The position numbers and the translations under genes were made by a program. DNA of 64,000 nt, taken from the NCBI RefSeq assembly GCF_000204195.1, contig NZ_AFBG01000014.1, forward strand, positions 1 through 64,000, given 5' to 3'. Of the stretch, positions 9,657 through 18,561 are shown in pieces (position 1 is the first letter of the stretch; the number at the start of each line of letters is the position of its first letter). Source of the stretch: Acidovorax radicis N35 (GTDB lineage: Bacteria; Pseudomonadota; Gammaproteobacteria; Burkholderiales; Burkholderiaceae_C). The notes under the pieces were generated by a model. The model ran no database searches. It worked only from the letters and a program-made list of their open reading frames with translations, and was not told the DNA's origin.

Positions 9657-10019
9657 TCAGGCGACCGTGGCCCCACGCAGCGGGCAATCGGTAGCCACAC
9701 GCTCGGCCAGTGTCTGGCGCAGGGCTTGCAGCGCGGCGATGCGTGTGTCGATCTCCTTCAATTTGACCGCCAGCACCTGGGCCAGCGCAGGGCCTGGGTC
9801 GGCGGCGTCCCAGATGGCGGGCAGCCGGTCGCCAATTTCCGCCAGCGTAAAGCCCAGCTGTTGTGCGGTGCGGATGTACTGCACCAGCATCGCCGTTTCG
9901 GCCGGGTAGTCACGGTAGCCGTTGGCCAGGCGCCGTGAACGGATGAGACCCTGCTGCTCATAAAAGCGCAGGGCCTCGCGGCTCAGGCCGGAGGTGGAGG
10001 CGAGTTCACCAATCAGCAT
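9657..10019 (-). CDS. MerR family transcriptional regulator
   Basis: A 120-residue MerR-type regulator. The N-terminal winged HTH reads MLIGELASTSGLSREALRFYEQQGLI, which fixes the start at 10019 although the frame is open further upstream. It is followed by the second helix block (NGYRDYPAETAMLVQYIRTAQQLGFTLAEI) and a long C-terminal dimerisation helix. There is one Cys near the C-terminus (TDCPLRG), too little to argue for metal sensing on its own. It is divergent from a small membrane protein, and a MerR-type promoter/operator lies between them. The effector is unknown. Confidence 0.9.
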   Translation of the reverse strand: MLIGELASTSGLSREALRFYEQQGLIRSRRLANGYRDYPAETAMLVQYIRTAQQLGFTLAEIGDRLPAIWDAADPGPALAQVLAVKLKEIDTRIAALQALRQTLAERVATDCPLRGATVA

Positions 10020-10066
10020 GGGGATGTCCTTGTGGCGTGAAAACAAATGCCACCCCTGAAAGTGGC

Positions 10067-10097
10067 TTGACCCTGAAGCGTACTTCAGGGCTGAACC
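10067..10097 (+). promoter_or_regulatory. MerR-type promoter/operator
   Basis: TTGACC (-35, 10067-10072) and TGAACC (-10, 10092-10097) are separated by 19 bp, the over-long spacer typical of MerR-activated promoters. The spacer holds an inverted repeat with arms CCCTGAAG and CTTCAGGG (10071-10090, 4-nt centre). The orientation drives the membrane-protein gene starting at 10130. Confidence 0.75.
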
Positions 10098-10129
10098 TCG
10101 GGGCTTCTTTCATCCCAACGTTGATCCCC

Positions 10130-10582
10130 ATGTCCCTTTCTTCAATTTCTACTCCGCGCTACCTGCGCATCGTGCGCGCCAGCGGCTGGTACGACCTGCT
10201 GGTGACCTGGCCGTTTGCGCTGCCGTGGACCTTTGCCTGGCTGTATGCCCAGCTGGGCCTGTTGGCCGCCCAGCTGGGCCTGCCAGGCACCTTGCATCCG
10301 TTGGATACCACCCACATGCTGCTGGCCAATCTGCTGGGCTCGGTGGTCGTGGTGTGGTCTATCGCGCGCATCGCTGCGCCCACCGTGTTGTTGGGGCGGC
10401 TGGATGGCGTGGCCCGGGTTCTGTTTTCGGCCTGGCAGATCTACGCCGTGGCCCACGGCGCCAATGCCATCGTGCTGGGGTTCACGCTGTTTGAGCTGCT
10501 GTTTGGCGTGCTGCAGTGGTGGCGTGTGGCGGATGCCCCGCAGGCTCCCAAGATCAGCGCGCAGGCGCTGGCAGGCACCTGA
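10130..10582 (+). CDS. Small integral membrane protein, putative target of the divergent MerR regulator
   Basis: A 150-residue hydrophobic protein with about four predicted membrane segments (WYDLLVTWPFALPWTFAWLY, HMLLANLLGSVVVVWSIARI, VLFSAWQIYAVAHGANAIVL, FTLFELLFGVLQWW). I do not recognise a named family. The ATG at 10130 is chosen because it lies about 30 nt downstream of the MerR-type -10 box; upstream in-frame codons would fall inside the promoter. Its last 29 nt overlap the 3' end of the convergent MFS transporter gene. Its regulation by a MerR protein suggests a response to a small-molecule or oxidative stress, which is inference only. Confidence 0.75.
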   Translation: MSLSSISTPRYLRIVRASGWYDLLVTWPFALPWTFAWLYAQLGLLAAQLGLPGTLHPLDTTHMLLANLLGSVVVVWSIARIAAPTVLLGRLDGVARVLFSAWQIYAVAHGANAIVLGFTLFELLFGVLQWWRVADAPQAPKISAQALAGT

Positions 10583-11792
10583 ACGCCAGGGCGCCCGCCG
10601 CCAGCATGGCGGCAATGGTCAGCATCACCGCCACATACGGGTCGGCACCCTGCGCGGCGGCGATGGAGGCGGCCACGCCGGTCATCCACTGCATCAGCGC
10701 CACCCCGAGGAACAGGGCCATGGTGAACACCGCCATGGCACGCCCTGTGACGGCGGGGGCATAGGCCGAGCGCACGTCCGAATACTGCAGCACCATGTAG
10801 CCCGACAGCAGGCCCACGGCGATGGCGCCGCCCACGTCCAGCCACTCCCGGTGCAGAAAGCCGATGGCCGCGAACAGGGCGGCCAGCAGCACGGTAAAGC
10901 CCGTGATCCAGCGCCTGCGCCGTGTGGGCCCCGGGTCCAGGCGGCCGAAGAAGGCTGGGCTGAACAGTGACACCAGCGATGACAGCATGGCCACGTTGCC
11001 GCTGGCCACCAGCGAATAGCCGTGCCGCTCGATCAACAGCGGCCCCAGCCACAGCCCGCGCAGTGTGAGAAAGGAGGCATACGTCGTCAGCGCCAGCAGC
11101 ATGATGCCGGCGGTGTGCGGCAGCAAAAACAGCGCGCCAAACCCCCGTACCGCCTGCAGCACCGATTCGCGCGGAGGGGCGTTGTGCGTCGGTTGCGGGG
11201 GCTCGTGCACCTTCCAGAAAATCAGCAGCCACGCCAGCGCGGCCAGGCCAGCCAGCACGGCAAAGCCCATGCGCCAGGACGATAGCTGCACCAGCCAGGC
11301 CAGCGGCGTGCCCGTGAACAGCATGCCGAGCCCGCCCACGCCCATGGCCACCCCCGACACCATCGCAAACCGGCTGGCGGGAAAGTAGCGCGCGATGAAC
11401 ACCGTGCACACCAAAAATGCGGGCGCGCAGCCCACGCCGATCAACACCTGCCCCAGCAGCACCCCGCCATAGCCGGGCGCCAGCGCCGACAGCACCGAGC
11501 CCGCAATCGCCAGCGGAAACGCCGCCAGCAGCGTGCGCCGCACGCCGTACAGGTCGATGCCGATGCCCATGAACAGCTGCATGGTGCCGAAGGCAAACGC
11601 AAACGCGCCTGCAAACACGCCCAGCGCCTGTGCCGACAGGCCGAACTCCGCCTGCAACCCGGTCGCCATGATCGCCGTGATGGTGCGAAACGCCTGGCTC
11701 AGGCCAAAGCCGGAGACCAGCGCGAGCAGCATGACCCACGCGGTGCGCGCAGGCAGAAGCGGTGGTGCGAAAGGGGAAGGGGGCGCTGGCAA
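10554..11792 (-). CDS. Major facilitator superfamily transporter
   Basis: A roughly 412-residue MFS permease with twelve predicted membrane helices. The first is WVMLLALVSGFGLSQAFRTI, and a typical loop 2-3 signature (GIGIDLYGVRRTLL) follows it. The annotated start is a TTG at 11792; an in-frame ATG at 11732 would begin directly in helix 1 (392 residues), so the start is uncertain. The helices around FVLCTVFIARYFP-like and GRAMAVFTMALFLG fit drug/metabolite efflux or uptake members, but the substrate cannot be deduced. It is convergent with, and overlaps by 29 nt, the MerR-linked membrane-protein gene. Confidence 0.85.
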   Translation of the reverse strand: MPAPPSPFAPPLLPARTAWVMLLALVSGFGLSQAFRTITAIMATGLQAEFGLSAQALGVFAGAFAFAFGTMQLFMGIGIDLYGVRRTLLAAFPLAIAGSVLSALAPGYGGVLLGQVLIGVGCAPAFLVCTVFIARYFPASRFAMVSGVAMGVGGLGMLFTGTPLAWLVQLSSWRMGFAVLAGLAALAWLLIFWKVHEPPQPTHNAPPRESVLQAVRGFGALFLLPHTAGIMLLALTTYASFLTLRGLWLGPLLIERHGYSLVASGNVAMLSSLVSLFSPAFFGRLDPGPTRRRRWITGFTVLLAALFAAIGFLHREWLDVGGAIAVGLLSGYMVLQYSDVRSAYAPAVTGRAMAVFTMALFLGVALMQWMTGVAASIAAAQGADPYVAVMLTIAAMLAAGALAFRCLPAPAR

Positions 11793-12466
11793 GTGGGGGC
11801 TCCAGAAACAGCGGTTCCCGGGCCATGTGCCGGGGACGCTCTCTCCAGCGAGGGTACCTGCAGATCGGGACGGGCGCTGTCGCCGGTGCGGGTGGCTGTT
11901 GAACGCGCGGCTTCACATCCGGCGCCCGGGTCGTCTCCAACCCGTGTTCAAGGCCGGTTATGGGTCCCCGCAGCCACTTCCTAGGGTATGTCCTGATCCA
12001 TTGCAGGCCGCGCACCACGCCCCCCTGCGGGGGTGCTTTCTTTGCAACAACTGCTTGCAATCCAGCAGTTGTGCGGCGGATTGTGCTGGCCTGTATTCCC
12101 AATAGGCGCAGGTCAAAGGGCTTTTTGCACCGTCATGGAGGCGCCACAGGCCGGGGGCAGACTTTAGAGGAGGCTCTCGACGTGGGGATCACCCCAATGA
12201 CGGGGCAGGGGCCCTGGGGCACTCTTGTGGACACGCCTCGCCGGGTGTTGGGAAAGTTCTGAAGTCGGTGGTTTCGGTCTCTCGCAAGCAGTCTGGACAG
12301 ATGCGCACAGCTCGGTGTTTTCACAAAGGCGGCGCAGGCAGGTGGTAGTGGCAAGGTTTGTGCTTGGTGGCAACCAGGGGCCTGTGTGGCCGGTGGCCCC
12401 AAGGTGTTGGATGTTGCAAGGTTTTCGGGTGTGCCGCCAAGGCCACCGCGATGTCAGGAGTGACCG
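11793..12466. other. 674-nt intergenic region without a convincing gene
   Basis: No reading frame here has a family match I can recognise or a plausible ribosome-binding site. Short hairpins are present, notably CCCCC-TGC-GGGGG followed by TGCTTTCTTT at about 12020-12046, which could terminate rightward transcription. The stretch around 11940-12000 is open in several frames but looks non-coding. Functions that remain possible are an sRNA or the decayed remains of a gene. Confidence 0.5.
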
Positions 12467-12829
12467 ATGAAGAAGATGGTTTCGCTGGGTTCGGGTGCGC
12501 TGGTGACCCTCATGCTGACGGGATGTGCAAGCCAACCCCCTGCACTGCAGGCTTTCTCCGAGCCGACAGACCGCAGCAGCATGCAGTTTGCCTGTGGCAA
12601 TGGCGAAAAGGTGGAAATGCAGTTCTACCCCGATCAGGGGCGCAGCGTGCTGCGGCGCAGCGGCTGGACGGTAGACCTGCCCAAGCAGGCCGCTGAAACG
12701 GGCTATGCCTTCAGCAACGGCCCAACGACGGTGCTGGGCAAGGGCAACGAGCTGACCATCCAGATTGGTCACCTGGCACCGATCTGGTGCCGCAGCAACC
12801 GCCCCATGATGGTGGCGGGCGTGCAGTAA
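12467..12829 (+). CDS. MliC-like lipoprotein (putative C-type lysozyme inhibitor)
   Basis: A 120-residue predicted outer-membrane lipoprotein. The signal peptide ends in a lipobox LTGC with the lipidated Cys at position 20. The mature part follows the MliC pattern: FACGNGEKVEMQFY (first Cys), then a central WTVDLPKQ strand, GYAFSNGPTTVLGKGNELTI, and a final Cys (IWCRS). MliC/PliC proteins block host C-type lysozymes in the periplasm. The ATG is preceded by CAGGAG at 12456-12461. The gene stands alone between a large gap and a REP1 element. Similarity is clear in pattern but remote, so the inhibitory function is inferred. Confidence 0.75.
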   Translation: MKKMVSLGSGALVTLMLTGCASQPPALQAFSEPTDRSSMQFACGNGEKVEMQFYPDQGRSVLRRSGWTVDLPKQAAETGYAFSNGPTTVLGKGNELTIQIGHLAPIWCRSNRPMMVAGVQ

Positions 12830-12876
12830 TCCCCAATTCGTTCGCCGGTGGGCGAGCCCTGTATTTGGCAGGGCGT

Positions 12877-12933
12877 TGTAAAAATAATAGCTGCCAACGC
12901 TGATACATAAAGCGCTGGCGGCTATTTTTATGC
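12877..12933. repeat. REP1 copy B
   Basis: A REP1 element between the MliC-like gene and kynA: AAAAATAATAGCTGCC, then ACGCTGATACATAAAGCGCT, then GGCTATTTTT. It is convergent to both neighbours, so a terminator role for either is possible. Confidence 0.7.
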
Positions 12934-12978
12934 CCAACGCCCCCGTTGTGCGGGCATGGGCAAGAGGCTTTCAGACCC

Positions 12979-13866
12979 TTAGAGGTCCGTGCGCAGCTTC
13001 CAGATCTCGGGGAACAGCACCACGTCCAGCATCTTGCGCAGGTAGCTCACGCCCCCGGTGCCGCCCGTGCCGCGCTTGAAGCCGATCACGCGCTCCACCG
13101 TCGTCACGTGCCGAAAGCGCCACAGGCGGAACGCGTCTTCCAGATCGGTGAGTTCCTCGCCCAGCTGGTACAGGTCCCAGTGCTCCTTGGGGTTGCGGTA
13201 CACCACCAGCCAGGCCTGCTCCACGCCATCGCTTTCCGCATAGGGCAGCGTCCAGTCCCGATCCAGGTGGCTGGCGGGCACGGGGATGCCACGGCGCGCC
13301 AGCAGGCGCAGGGCTTCGTCGTACAGCGAGGGGGCCTCGTACGCGGCCTGCACCTGGGCCAGCAGGTCGGCGCGGTGCTCGTGGGGCTTGAGCATGGCGC
13401 GGTTCTTGTTGCCCAGGGCGAACTCGATGCTGCGGTATTGGTAGCTTTGAAACCCGCTGGACTGGCCCAGGTACGGGCGCATGGCGGTGTACTCGGGCGG
13501 CGTCATGGTGGCCAGCACGTCCCAGGCGTGCACCAGCTGCTCCATGATCTTGCTGACGCGTGCCAGCATCTTGAAGGCCATCTGCAGTTCGTCGTTGGCA
13601 ATGTGCGCAATGGCCGCGCGCAGCTCGTGCAGCATGAGCTTCATCCACAGCTCGCTGGTCTGGTGCTGCACGATGAACAGCATCTCGTCGTGTGCGGGCG
13701 ACAGCGGTTTTTGCGCGGTGAGGATGGCATCGAGTTGCAGATAGTCGCCGTAGCTCATGGACTTGCTGAAGTCAAGCTGGGCGCGCTCCTCGTGCACGAT
13801 GGATTCGGTCAGGGCGGAGGTCGGTGTTTGGCCGGTTGGGACGGTCGTTTGAGAAAAAGGGCACAT
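12979..13866 (-). CDS. kynA: Tryptophan 2,3-dioxygenase
   Basis: A 295-residue heme dioxygenase that opens the indole ring of L-tryptophan to N-formylkynurenine. The characteristic segments are [36 protein letters not shown] (substrate-binding region), SGFQSYQYR and the C-terminal [16 protein letters not shown] loop with [15 protein letters not shown] at the end. The start is placed at 13866 ([12 protein letters not shown]) with a GGAGAC ribosome-binding site just upstream. It is the last gene of the kynB-kynU-kynA set on the minus strand, though a REP3 repeat separates it from kynU. Confidence 0.96.
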   Translation of the reverse strand: MCPFSQTTVPTGQTPTSALTESIVHEERAQLDFSKSMSYGDYLQLDAILTAQKPLSPAHDEMLFIVQHQTSELWMKLMLHELRAAIAHIANDELQMAFKMLARVSKIMEQLVHAWDVLATMTPPEYTAMRPYLGQSSGFQSYQYRSIEFALGNKNRAMLKPHEHRADLLAQVQAAYEAPSLYDEALRLLARRGIPVPASHLDRDWTLPYAESDGVEQAWLVVYRNPKEHWDLYQLGEELTDLEDAFRLWRFRHVTTVERVIGFKRGTGGTGGVSYLRKMLDVVLFPEIWKLRTDL

Positions 13867-13922
13867 CGTTGGGTCTCCGTTGCTTAGCAGGTGTGAAGGG
13901 GCCCGGCGTGTCCGAGCAGGCC

Positions 13923-14040
13923 GCACAAACGTGCTCCGTCTAGACGCAAAGTGCAGCCATAGCTCGGGCTATGGCGAGTATTTGCAACGACGATGGTGTG
14001 CGTTTTTGCGGAATGAGCGGGCATGGCGGGTTCGTTCGCA
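13923..14040. repeat. REP3 copy 1
   Basis: A ~115-bp element between kynU and kynA whose core (GACGCAAAGTGCAGCCATAG, then CTCGGGCTATGGCGAG, then TTTGCAACGACGA) recurs in opposite orientation at 51808-51915. It contains the hairpin CCATAGC-TCGG-GCTATGG. It is not coding. Confidence 0.75.
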
Positions 14041-14045
14041 CCTTC

Positions 14046-15356
14046 TTAGGTCACTGCGTGCGTCTGGTTGAACTCGGGGCGTTGCCACTCGGCCACCTCC
14101 AGCACCTGGCGCAGATGCTCCACCGCGTTCCACACGTCTTCAAAACCGATGTACAGCGGCGTGAAGCCAAAGCGCAGGATGTCCTTGTGCGGGCCTTTGC
14201 CCCCGTCACCCTTGCGGAAGTCACCAATCACACCGCGCGCAATCAGCGCCTGCACGATGGCGTAGGCACCGCTGCCCTGGCCATTGACGCCCGCGCCTTC
14301 GTCGCGCGTCAGGCACACCTGCGAGCCACGCTGTGCATGGTCACGCGGTGTGGCCAGGCCCAGGCCGTAGCCTGCGCAGCGCTCTTCCACGAGCTTTATG
14401 AACAGGTCGGTGAGTGCCAGCGACTTGGTGCGCAGCGCGGCCATGCCGCCCAGGTTTTCTGCGGCGGTGAACACATCCAGCCCGCACTGCAATGCCGACA
14501 GGCTGATGATGGGCTGGGTGCCGCACAGGTAGCGCGTGATGCCTGGTGCGGGTGTGTAGTCGGGGGTGAAGGCGAACGGAGCCGCGTGGCCCCACCAGCC
14601 CGACAGCGGTTGCCAGAAGCGATTGGTGTGGCGCGGATTCACCCACACAAAGGCCGGAGCGCCCGGCCCGCCGTTCAGGTATTTGTAGCCACAGCCAATC
14701 GAAAAATCAGCGCCTGCGCCGTTCAAGTCCACGGGCACGGCGCCCGCGCTGTGCGCCAAATCCCATACACACAAAATGCCCTGGGCGTGCGCGGCAGCGG
14801 TGATGGCCGCCATGTCGTGCATGGCGCCGGTGCGGTAGTTCACGTGGGTGAGCATCAACACGGCGACGTCGCTCGTCAGTGCGGCGGCGATCTCCTCGGG
14901 TTCTACCAGCACCAGCTCCAGCCCACGCTCCTTGCACAGGCCTTCGGCGATGTAGAGGTCGGTGGGGAAGTTGCTGCGCTCGCTCACGATGCGCTTGCGC
15001 GCGGGGTTGTCCTCGCGGGCGATGTTCAGCGCGGCGCTCAGCACCTTGTAGAGGTTGATGGACGTGCTATCGGTGCACACCACTTCGTCCTGGCCCGCGC
15101 CAATCAGCGGGGCCAGCTGGTTGCCCAGGCGCTGGGGCAGGTCAAACCAGCTTGCGGTGTTCCAGGATTTGATGAGGTCGGTGCCCCATTCGCGCGCCAC
15201 CACATCGGCCACGCGCGCCGCAGCAGCCTTGGGCAACACGCCCAGCGAGTTGCCGTCGAGGTAGATCACGCCCGCAGGCAGGCTGAAGTGCGCACGCAGC
15301 GGGGCGAGCGGGTCTTGCGCATCGAGGGCGCGGCAGTCTTGGAGGGTTGTCGTCAT
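14046..15356 (-). CDS. kynU: Kynureninase
   Basis: A 436-residue PLP enzyme that cleaves kynurenine to anthranilate and alanine. The N-terminal [13 protein letters not shown] motif is diagnostic. The cofactor lysine sits in [20 protein letters not shown] at about residue 224, preceded by the PLP-ring aspartate motif [16 protein letters not shown]-terminal blocks RYLCGTQPI and [18 protein letters not shown] match the family. It lies between kynB and kynA on the same strand, in keeping with a tryptophan catabolic operon of the anthranilate route. Confidence 0.96.
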   Translation of the reverse strand: MTTTLQDCRALDAQDPLAPLRAHFSLPAGVIYLDGNSLGVLPKAAAARVADVVAREWGTDLIKSWNTASWFDLPQRLGNQLAPLIGAGQDEVVCTDSTSINLYKVLSAALNIAREDNPARKRIVSERSNFPTDLYIAEGLCKERGLELVLVEPEEIAAALTSDVAVLMLTHVNYRTGAMHDMAAITAAAHAQGILCVWDLAHSAGAVPVDLNGAGADFSIGCGYKYLNGGPGAPAFVWVNPRHTNRFWQPLSGWWGHAAPFAFTPDYTPAPGITRYLCGTQPIISLSALQCGLDVFTAAENLGGMAALRTKSLALTDLFIKLVEERCAGYGLGLATPRDHAQRGSQVCLTRDEGAGVNGQGSGAYAIVQALIARGVIGDFRKGDGGKGPHKDILRFGFTPLYIGFEDVWNAVEHLRQVLEVAEWQRPEFNQTHAVT

Positions 15357-15377
15357 GGCGGTCCAGGTCAGTTACTT

Positions 15378-15440
15378 CTGTTTTGATAGCTGCTTGCGCT
15401 TGTCTGGTAAGCGCTAGAGGCAAAAAATGCTTGAAATCAA
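15378..15440. repeat. REP1 copy C
   Basis: A REP1 element between kynB and kynU: TTGATAGCTGCTTGCGCTT, followed by a TAAGCGCTAGAGGC half. The first 19 nt are identical to the copy embedded in argF. Confidence 0.75.
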
Positions 15441-15444
15441 TGCA

Positions 15445-16095
15445 TCACAATGCTCTGAGCACGGCGCGCACGGGCGACGCATCCGCCGTGGTCAGCTTGA
15501 GCGGCAGGGCGATCAGCTCGTAGTCGCCCTCGGGCACGTGGTCGAGCACCAGGTTCTCCAGCACCCGCAGGCCCCGGCGGCGGATGACTTGGTGGCTGTC
15601 CAGCGTCTTGCTGTCGGCCGGGTCGATGCTGGCGGTGTCGATGCCCACCAGCAACACGCCCCGGTCGGCCAGGCGCTCGATGGTGTCGGGGGCGTAGGCG
15701 GTGAGCTGGCCGTCCCATTGCGCGGGGGCCTGGGCGTAGGTGCGGACCAGCACGCGGGCGGGCAGGGCGCCATCGACAGCGTGGGCAATGTGATCCCAGG
15801 TGATCAGCGCGCCGCAGCCGATGGCGTGAACCACGCGGCACGGGCCGAGGAAGGCATCGAGCGATACATCGCCAATGGTGGCGCCCTGTGCGTCGTAGTG
15901 CAGCGGTGCATCGGCATGGGCGCCCACATGGGGCGACAGCGTGATGGCGCTGACGTTGACCGGACAACCCGGGCCGATGGTGGCGCACCACGCCTGGCTG
16001 TAGGCCGTGTCACCCGGAAACACGGGGCTGCCGGTGTGCACGGGCGGCGAGATGTCCCACAGCGGGCGGGCGTTGGAGGTAGGGCTTGCTGGCAT
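15445..16095 (-). CDS. kynB: Kynurenine formamidase (arylformamidase, cyclase family)
   Basis: A 216-residue metal-dependent hydrolase converting N-formylkynurenine to kynurenine. It has the KynB/cyclase-family metal-binding region [32 protein letters not shown], the N-terminal [18 protein letters not shown] block and the C-terminal [24 protein letters not shown]. It is the first gene of kynB-kynU-kynA. A 240-bp spacer upstream separates it from the histidine kinase gene and probably holds the operon promoter; an Lrp/AsnC-type KynR regulator is usual for this operon but is not encoded here. Confidence 0.95.
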   Translation of the reverse strand: MPASPTSNARPLWDISPPVHTGSPVFPGDTAYSQAWCATIGPGCPVNVSAITLSPHVGAHADAPLHYDAQGATIGDVSLDAFLGPCRVVHAIGCGALITWDHIAHAVDGALPARVLVRTYAQAPAQWDGQLTAYAPDTIERLADRGVLLVGIDTASIDPADSKTLDSHQVIRRRGLRVLENLVLDHVPEGDYELIALPLKLTTADASPVRAVLRAL

Positions 16096-16334
16096 GGGAC
16101 AAAGTTTGCATGTCCCGGAAAAACCGTGGTGTCGGTTATTTCCAACAGCTCAGCAGTTTTTGTTGAGGCTTAAACGATCTCTGGGGTCGCAGATCCGGAG
16201 ATGAGGCCGTCCATTTCTTCCGCCACAAACCCCACACGAAAGTGGGCGCAGCAGGTCAGGCAAGGGTGAACTTAGTCGGGCCTACAAGCGAGAAGAAACG
16301 GCAGGGGAAAACGGGGTGCGCTGTGCAGGCGTAG

Positions 16335-17762
16335 TCAGGCGCTGTGGGGGAGGGGAATGCCCACGAAAAATCCCACGCCCTGGCCGCTCAAACCTTCGCC
16401 TATCTGCACCTGCCCCCCCATGCGCAGGGCCGCCTGCCGCACGATGGCCAGGCCCAGGCCGGACCCATTGGCCGCATGGCCAAGGCCCCGGTAAAAGCGT
16501 TCGAACACCCGGCTGCGTTCGGTGAAGGGGATGCCAGGCCCGTCGTCCTGCACCACCAGGTGCAGCAGGGCACCGTCTTGCCGCAGGCCCACGGCCACAT
16601 TGCCGCCGGCCGTGGTGTAGCGCACAGCGTTGTCGATGAGGTTGTGCACGATAGATTCGAGCGCGGGCAGGTCCAGCCGTGTGGGCAGGGTGTCGGGTGC
16701 GTCCAGCGACAGCTCGATCTGCCGCGCCATGGCCTGGGGCACCGCCTGCGCCAGGGCGGCGCGCAGCCACTGGGCCACATCAAGGTCACGCGGCGCAGGG
16801 CGCTGGGCTTCATCCAGCGCGGCCAGGTCCAGCAGCTGCTGCGCCAGGTGCGAGGTGCGGGCGATGGCCTGCTCCATGTGCGCCTGGGCCTGTGTACGTT
16901 CCTCTTCGATCTGCGAGCGCGCCATGACATGGGCCTGGGCCGTGATCACGGCCAGCGGTGTGCGGATCTCGTGTGCGGCGTCCTGCACAAAGGCACGTTC
17001 GCGCTCGACCTTCTGGCGCATGCGGGCCAGCAGGGTATCCAGCGACTGCTCCAGGGGTTTGAGCTCGCGGTGGCGCGCGTTGAAGCCCACGGGCTGCAGG
17101 TCGTCGGTGTTGCGGCGGGCAATGCGGCTGGCCAACTGCTGCAGGGGCTTGAGGCCGTTGCGCACCGACAGCCACACGGGCACCAGCACAAAAGGCATGG
17201 CCAGCAACAGATAGGGCAGGATGAAGCGCCCGTTGTAGGCCAGAAAGGCTGCATCCGTGCGTTTGGGCTCAAACACCTGCAAGGCCCAGCGGGCGTTGTG
17301 GCCGGTGTAGATGCGGTACACGGAGCCCTGTGCGCTGGCTTCGGTGATCACGCCCACCGCCTGAGGCTGCCTGGGGGGCAGATTCAGGGTCTTCAACTCG
17401 GGCGATGCAAACACCGGGTTGCCGGCTGCATCACTGAGTGCATGCAGTGTCTTGCCGGGAAAAATGCCGCTCTGGCGACGGCGGATGTAGGTCCAGGTTT
17501 CGGTAGAGGCGATGGCCGCTGCGGCGTGTGCGGGGTCGGTCAAGTCCTGCAGAGATACCAGCAGGGCGTCGCCATACTTTTGCAGGCCGGGGTCATTGGT
17601 GATGGTGTGTTTGTAAGTGATGAAGATGTAGCCCAGCAGCACTGCCCACACCAGCACAAAGGCCAGTACCACCGACACCACACTGCGGCGTACCAGCGTG
17701 GGTTCGGTCAGCCTTGTCCAGGCGCTGTGCGGCGTGCGTGGGTCCGTCATGGTGCGGGTCAT
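16335..17762 (-). CDS. Sensor histidine kinase, QseC/PmrB-like
   Basis: A 475-residue membrane kinase. TM1 is about residues 27-50 (VVSVVLAFVLVWAVLLGYIF), followed by a ~115-residue periplasmic 2CSK-type sensor and TM2 (ILPYLLLAMPFVLVPVW). A HAMP-like linker precedes the H-box FVQDAAHEIRTPLAVI. The ATPase domain has NLIDNAVRYT, DDGPGIP and GSGLGLAIV. Its ATG overlaps the stop of the response regulator gene (ATGA), so the pair is translationally coupled; a second in-frame ATG lies four codons downstream. No ExxE metal motif is evident in the sensor region, so the ligand is open. Confidence 0.93.
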   Translation of the reverse strand: MTRTMTDPRTPHSAWTRLTEPTLVRRSVVSVVLAFVLVWAVLLGYIFITYKHTITNDPGLQKYGDALLVSLQDLTDPAHAAAAIASTETWTYIRRRQSGIFPGKTLHALSDAAGNPVFASPELKTLNLPPRQPQAVGVITEASAQGSVYRIYTGHNARWALQVFEPKRTDAAFLAYNGRFILPYLLLAMPFVLVPVWLSVRNGLKPLQQLASRIARRNTDDLQPVGFNARHRELKPLEQSLDTLLARMRQKVERERAFVQDAAHEIRTPLAVITAQAHVMARSQIEEERTQAQAHMEQAIARTSHLAQQLLDLAALDEAQRPAPRDLDVAQWLRAALAQAVPQAMARQIELSLDAPDTLPTRLDLPALESIVHNLIDNAVRYTTAGGNVAVGLRQDGALLHLVVQDDGPGIPFTERSRVFERFYRGLGHAANGSGLGLAIVRQAALRMGGQVQIGEGLSGQGVGFFVGIPLPHSA

Positions 17763-18424
17763 GCCTGCAGCAGGTAGCCCACACCACGCACGGTGCGGAT
17801 CAGCTCCGCCCCGATCTTGCGGCGCAGATTGGACACATGCACTTCGATGGCGCCAAAGTCCACGGGCTCGCCCAGTGGGTCCAGCCGCTGCGACAGCAGG
17901 CTTTTGGACACTACCACGCCAGGCTCGCGTGCCAGTTCCAGCAGCAGCTGAAATTCGCGTGGTGAAAGGTCGAGCGCCGCGCCACCGCGCTGCGCAGCGT
18001 GGCGGCGCGGCTCGATCACCAGCTCGCCCAGCACCCAGCGTTCGCTGGCCTGGCGTGCGCTGCGGCGCAGCACGGCGCGGATGCGAGACATCAGCTCGGC
18101 CGTGGCAAAAGGCTTGATCACAAAGTCATCCGCCCCGCCATCCAGCCCCGCCAGCCGGTCTTCCACGGCCGAGCGCGCAGTGATCACGATGATGGGCACC
18201 TGCCCGCCGTGCCCGCCCTGGCTGCGCCAGCGCGCGAGCAGGTCAAAACCACTGCCGTCGGGCAGCGTCAGGTCGAGCAGCACGCAGTCCACGGTGGTCG
18301 CATCCACCGTGGCGGGCGCGTCCACCGCACGGCGCAGCCATTCGCTGGTCAGGCCCTCCACCTTCAGCGCGGACTGCAGCGCGCGGCCCAGGTCCAGGTC
18401 GTCTTCGATGAGCAGGATGTGCAT
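17759..18424 (-). CDS. OmpR/QseB-family response regulator
   Basis: A 221-residue regulator: receiver with acidic pair EDD at 7-9, phospho-acceptor Asp about residue 51 (LLDLTLPDGSG) and conserved Lys in IKPFA, followed by a winged-helix Trans_reg_C domain (LSPREFQLLLELAREPG to VSNLRRKIG ... RTVRGVGYLLQA). It is the first gene of the two-gene system with the QseC-like kinase. A 19-bp PmrA/QseB-type motif lies about 50 nt upstream of the start and again upstream of the TonB receptor, pointing to autoregulation plus receptor control. Confidence 0.94.
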   Translation of the reverse strand: MHILLIEDDLDLGRALQSALKVEGLTSEWLRRAVDAPATVDATTVDCVLLDLTLPDGSGFDLLARWRSQGGHGGQVPIIVITARSAVEDRLAGLDGGADDFVIKPFATAELMSRIRAVLRRSARQASERWVLGELVIEPRRHAAQRGGAALDLSPREFQLLLELAREPGVVVSKSLLSQRLDPLGEPVDFGAIEVHVSNLRRKIGAELIRTVRGVGYLLQA

Positions 18425-18475
18425 GGCGAGATTGTGGCGGGTGCGGTGCCTGCTGGGCGAGGCCAGAAGGTCCGC

Positions 18476-18494
18476 CTTTGGCTGGCGTTAAGGC
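18476..18494. promoter_or_regulatory. PmrA/QseB-like direct-repeat site, copy 1
   Basis: CTTTGGCTGGCGTTAAGGC: two hexamers, CTTTGG and GTTAAG, spaced by 5 nt in the arrangement CTTAAG-N5-CTTAAG used by PmrA/QseB-type regulators. It matches 14 of 19 positions with the site at 19681-19699. It lies between the divergent response-regulator and GNAT genes. Confidence 0.5.
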
Positions 18495-18561
18495 AGCAGT
18501 TTGCACAATGGCAGCGCGCGCAGCGCAACGTGGCTTGCTCACCGACGTTTGAGAGAGAAGA

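Noticed and set aside
11940..12102. Minus-strand frame extending the MFS gene upstream
   Set aside because: It is in a different frame from the transporter, shows no protein family, and is not supported by a start signal.
16170..16202. ATCTC...GGAGAT inverted repeat upstream of kynB as a KynR operator
   Set aside because: The arms are only 5-6 bp with a 20-bp loop, not distinguishable from chance.
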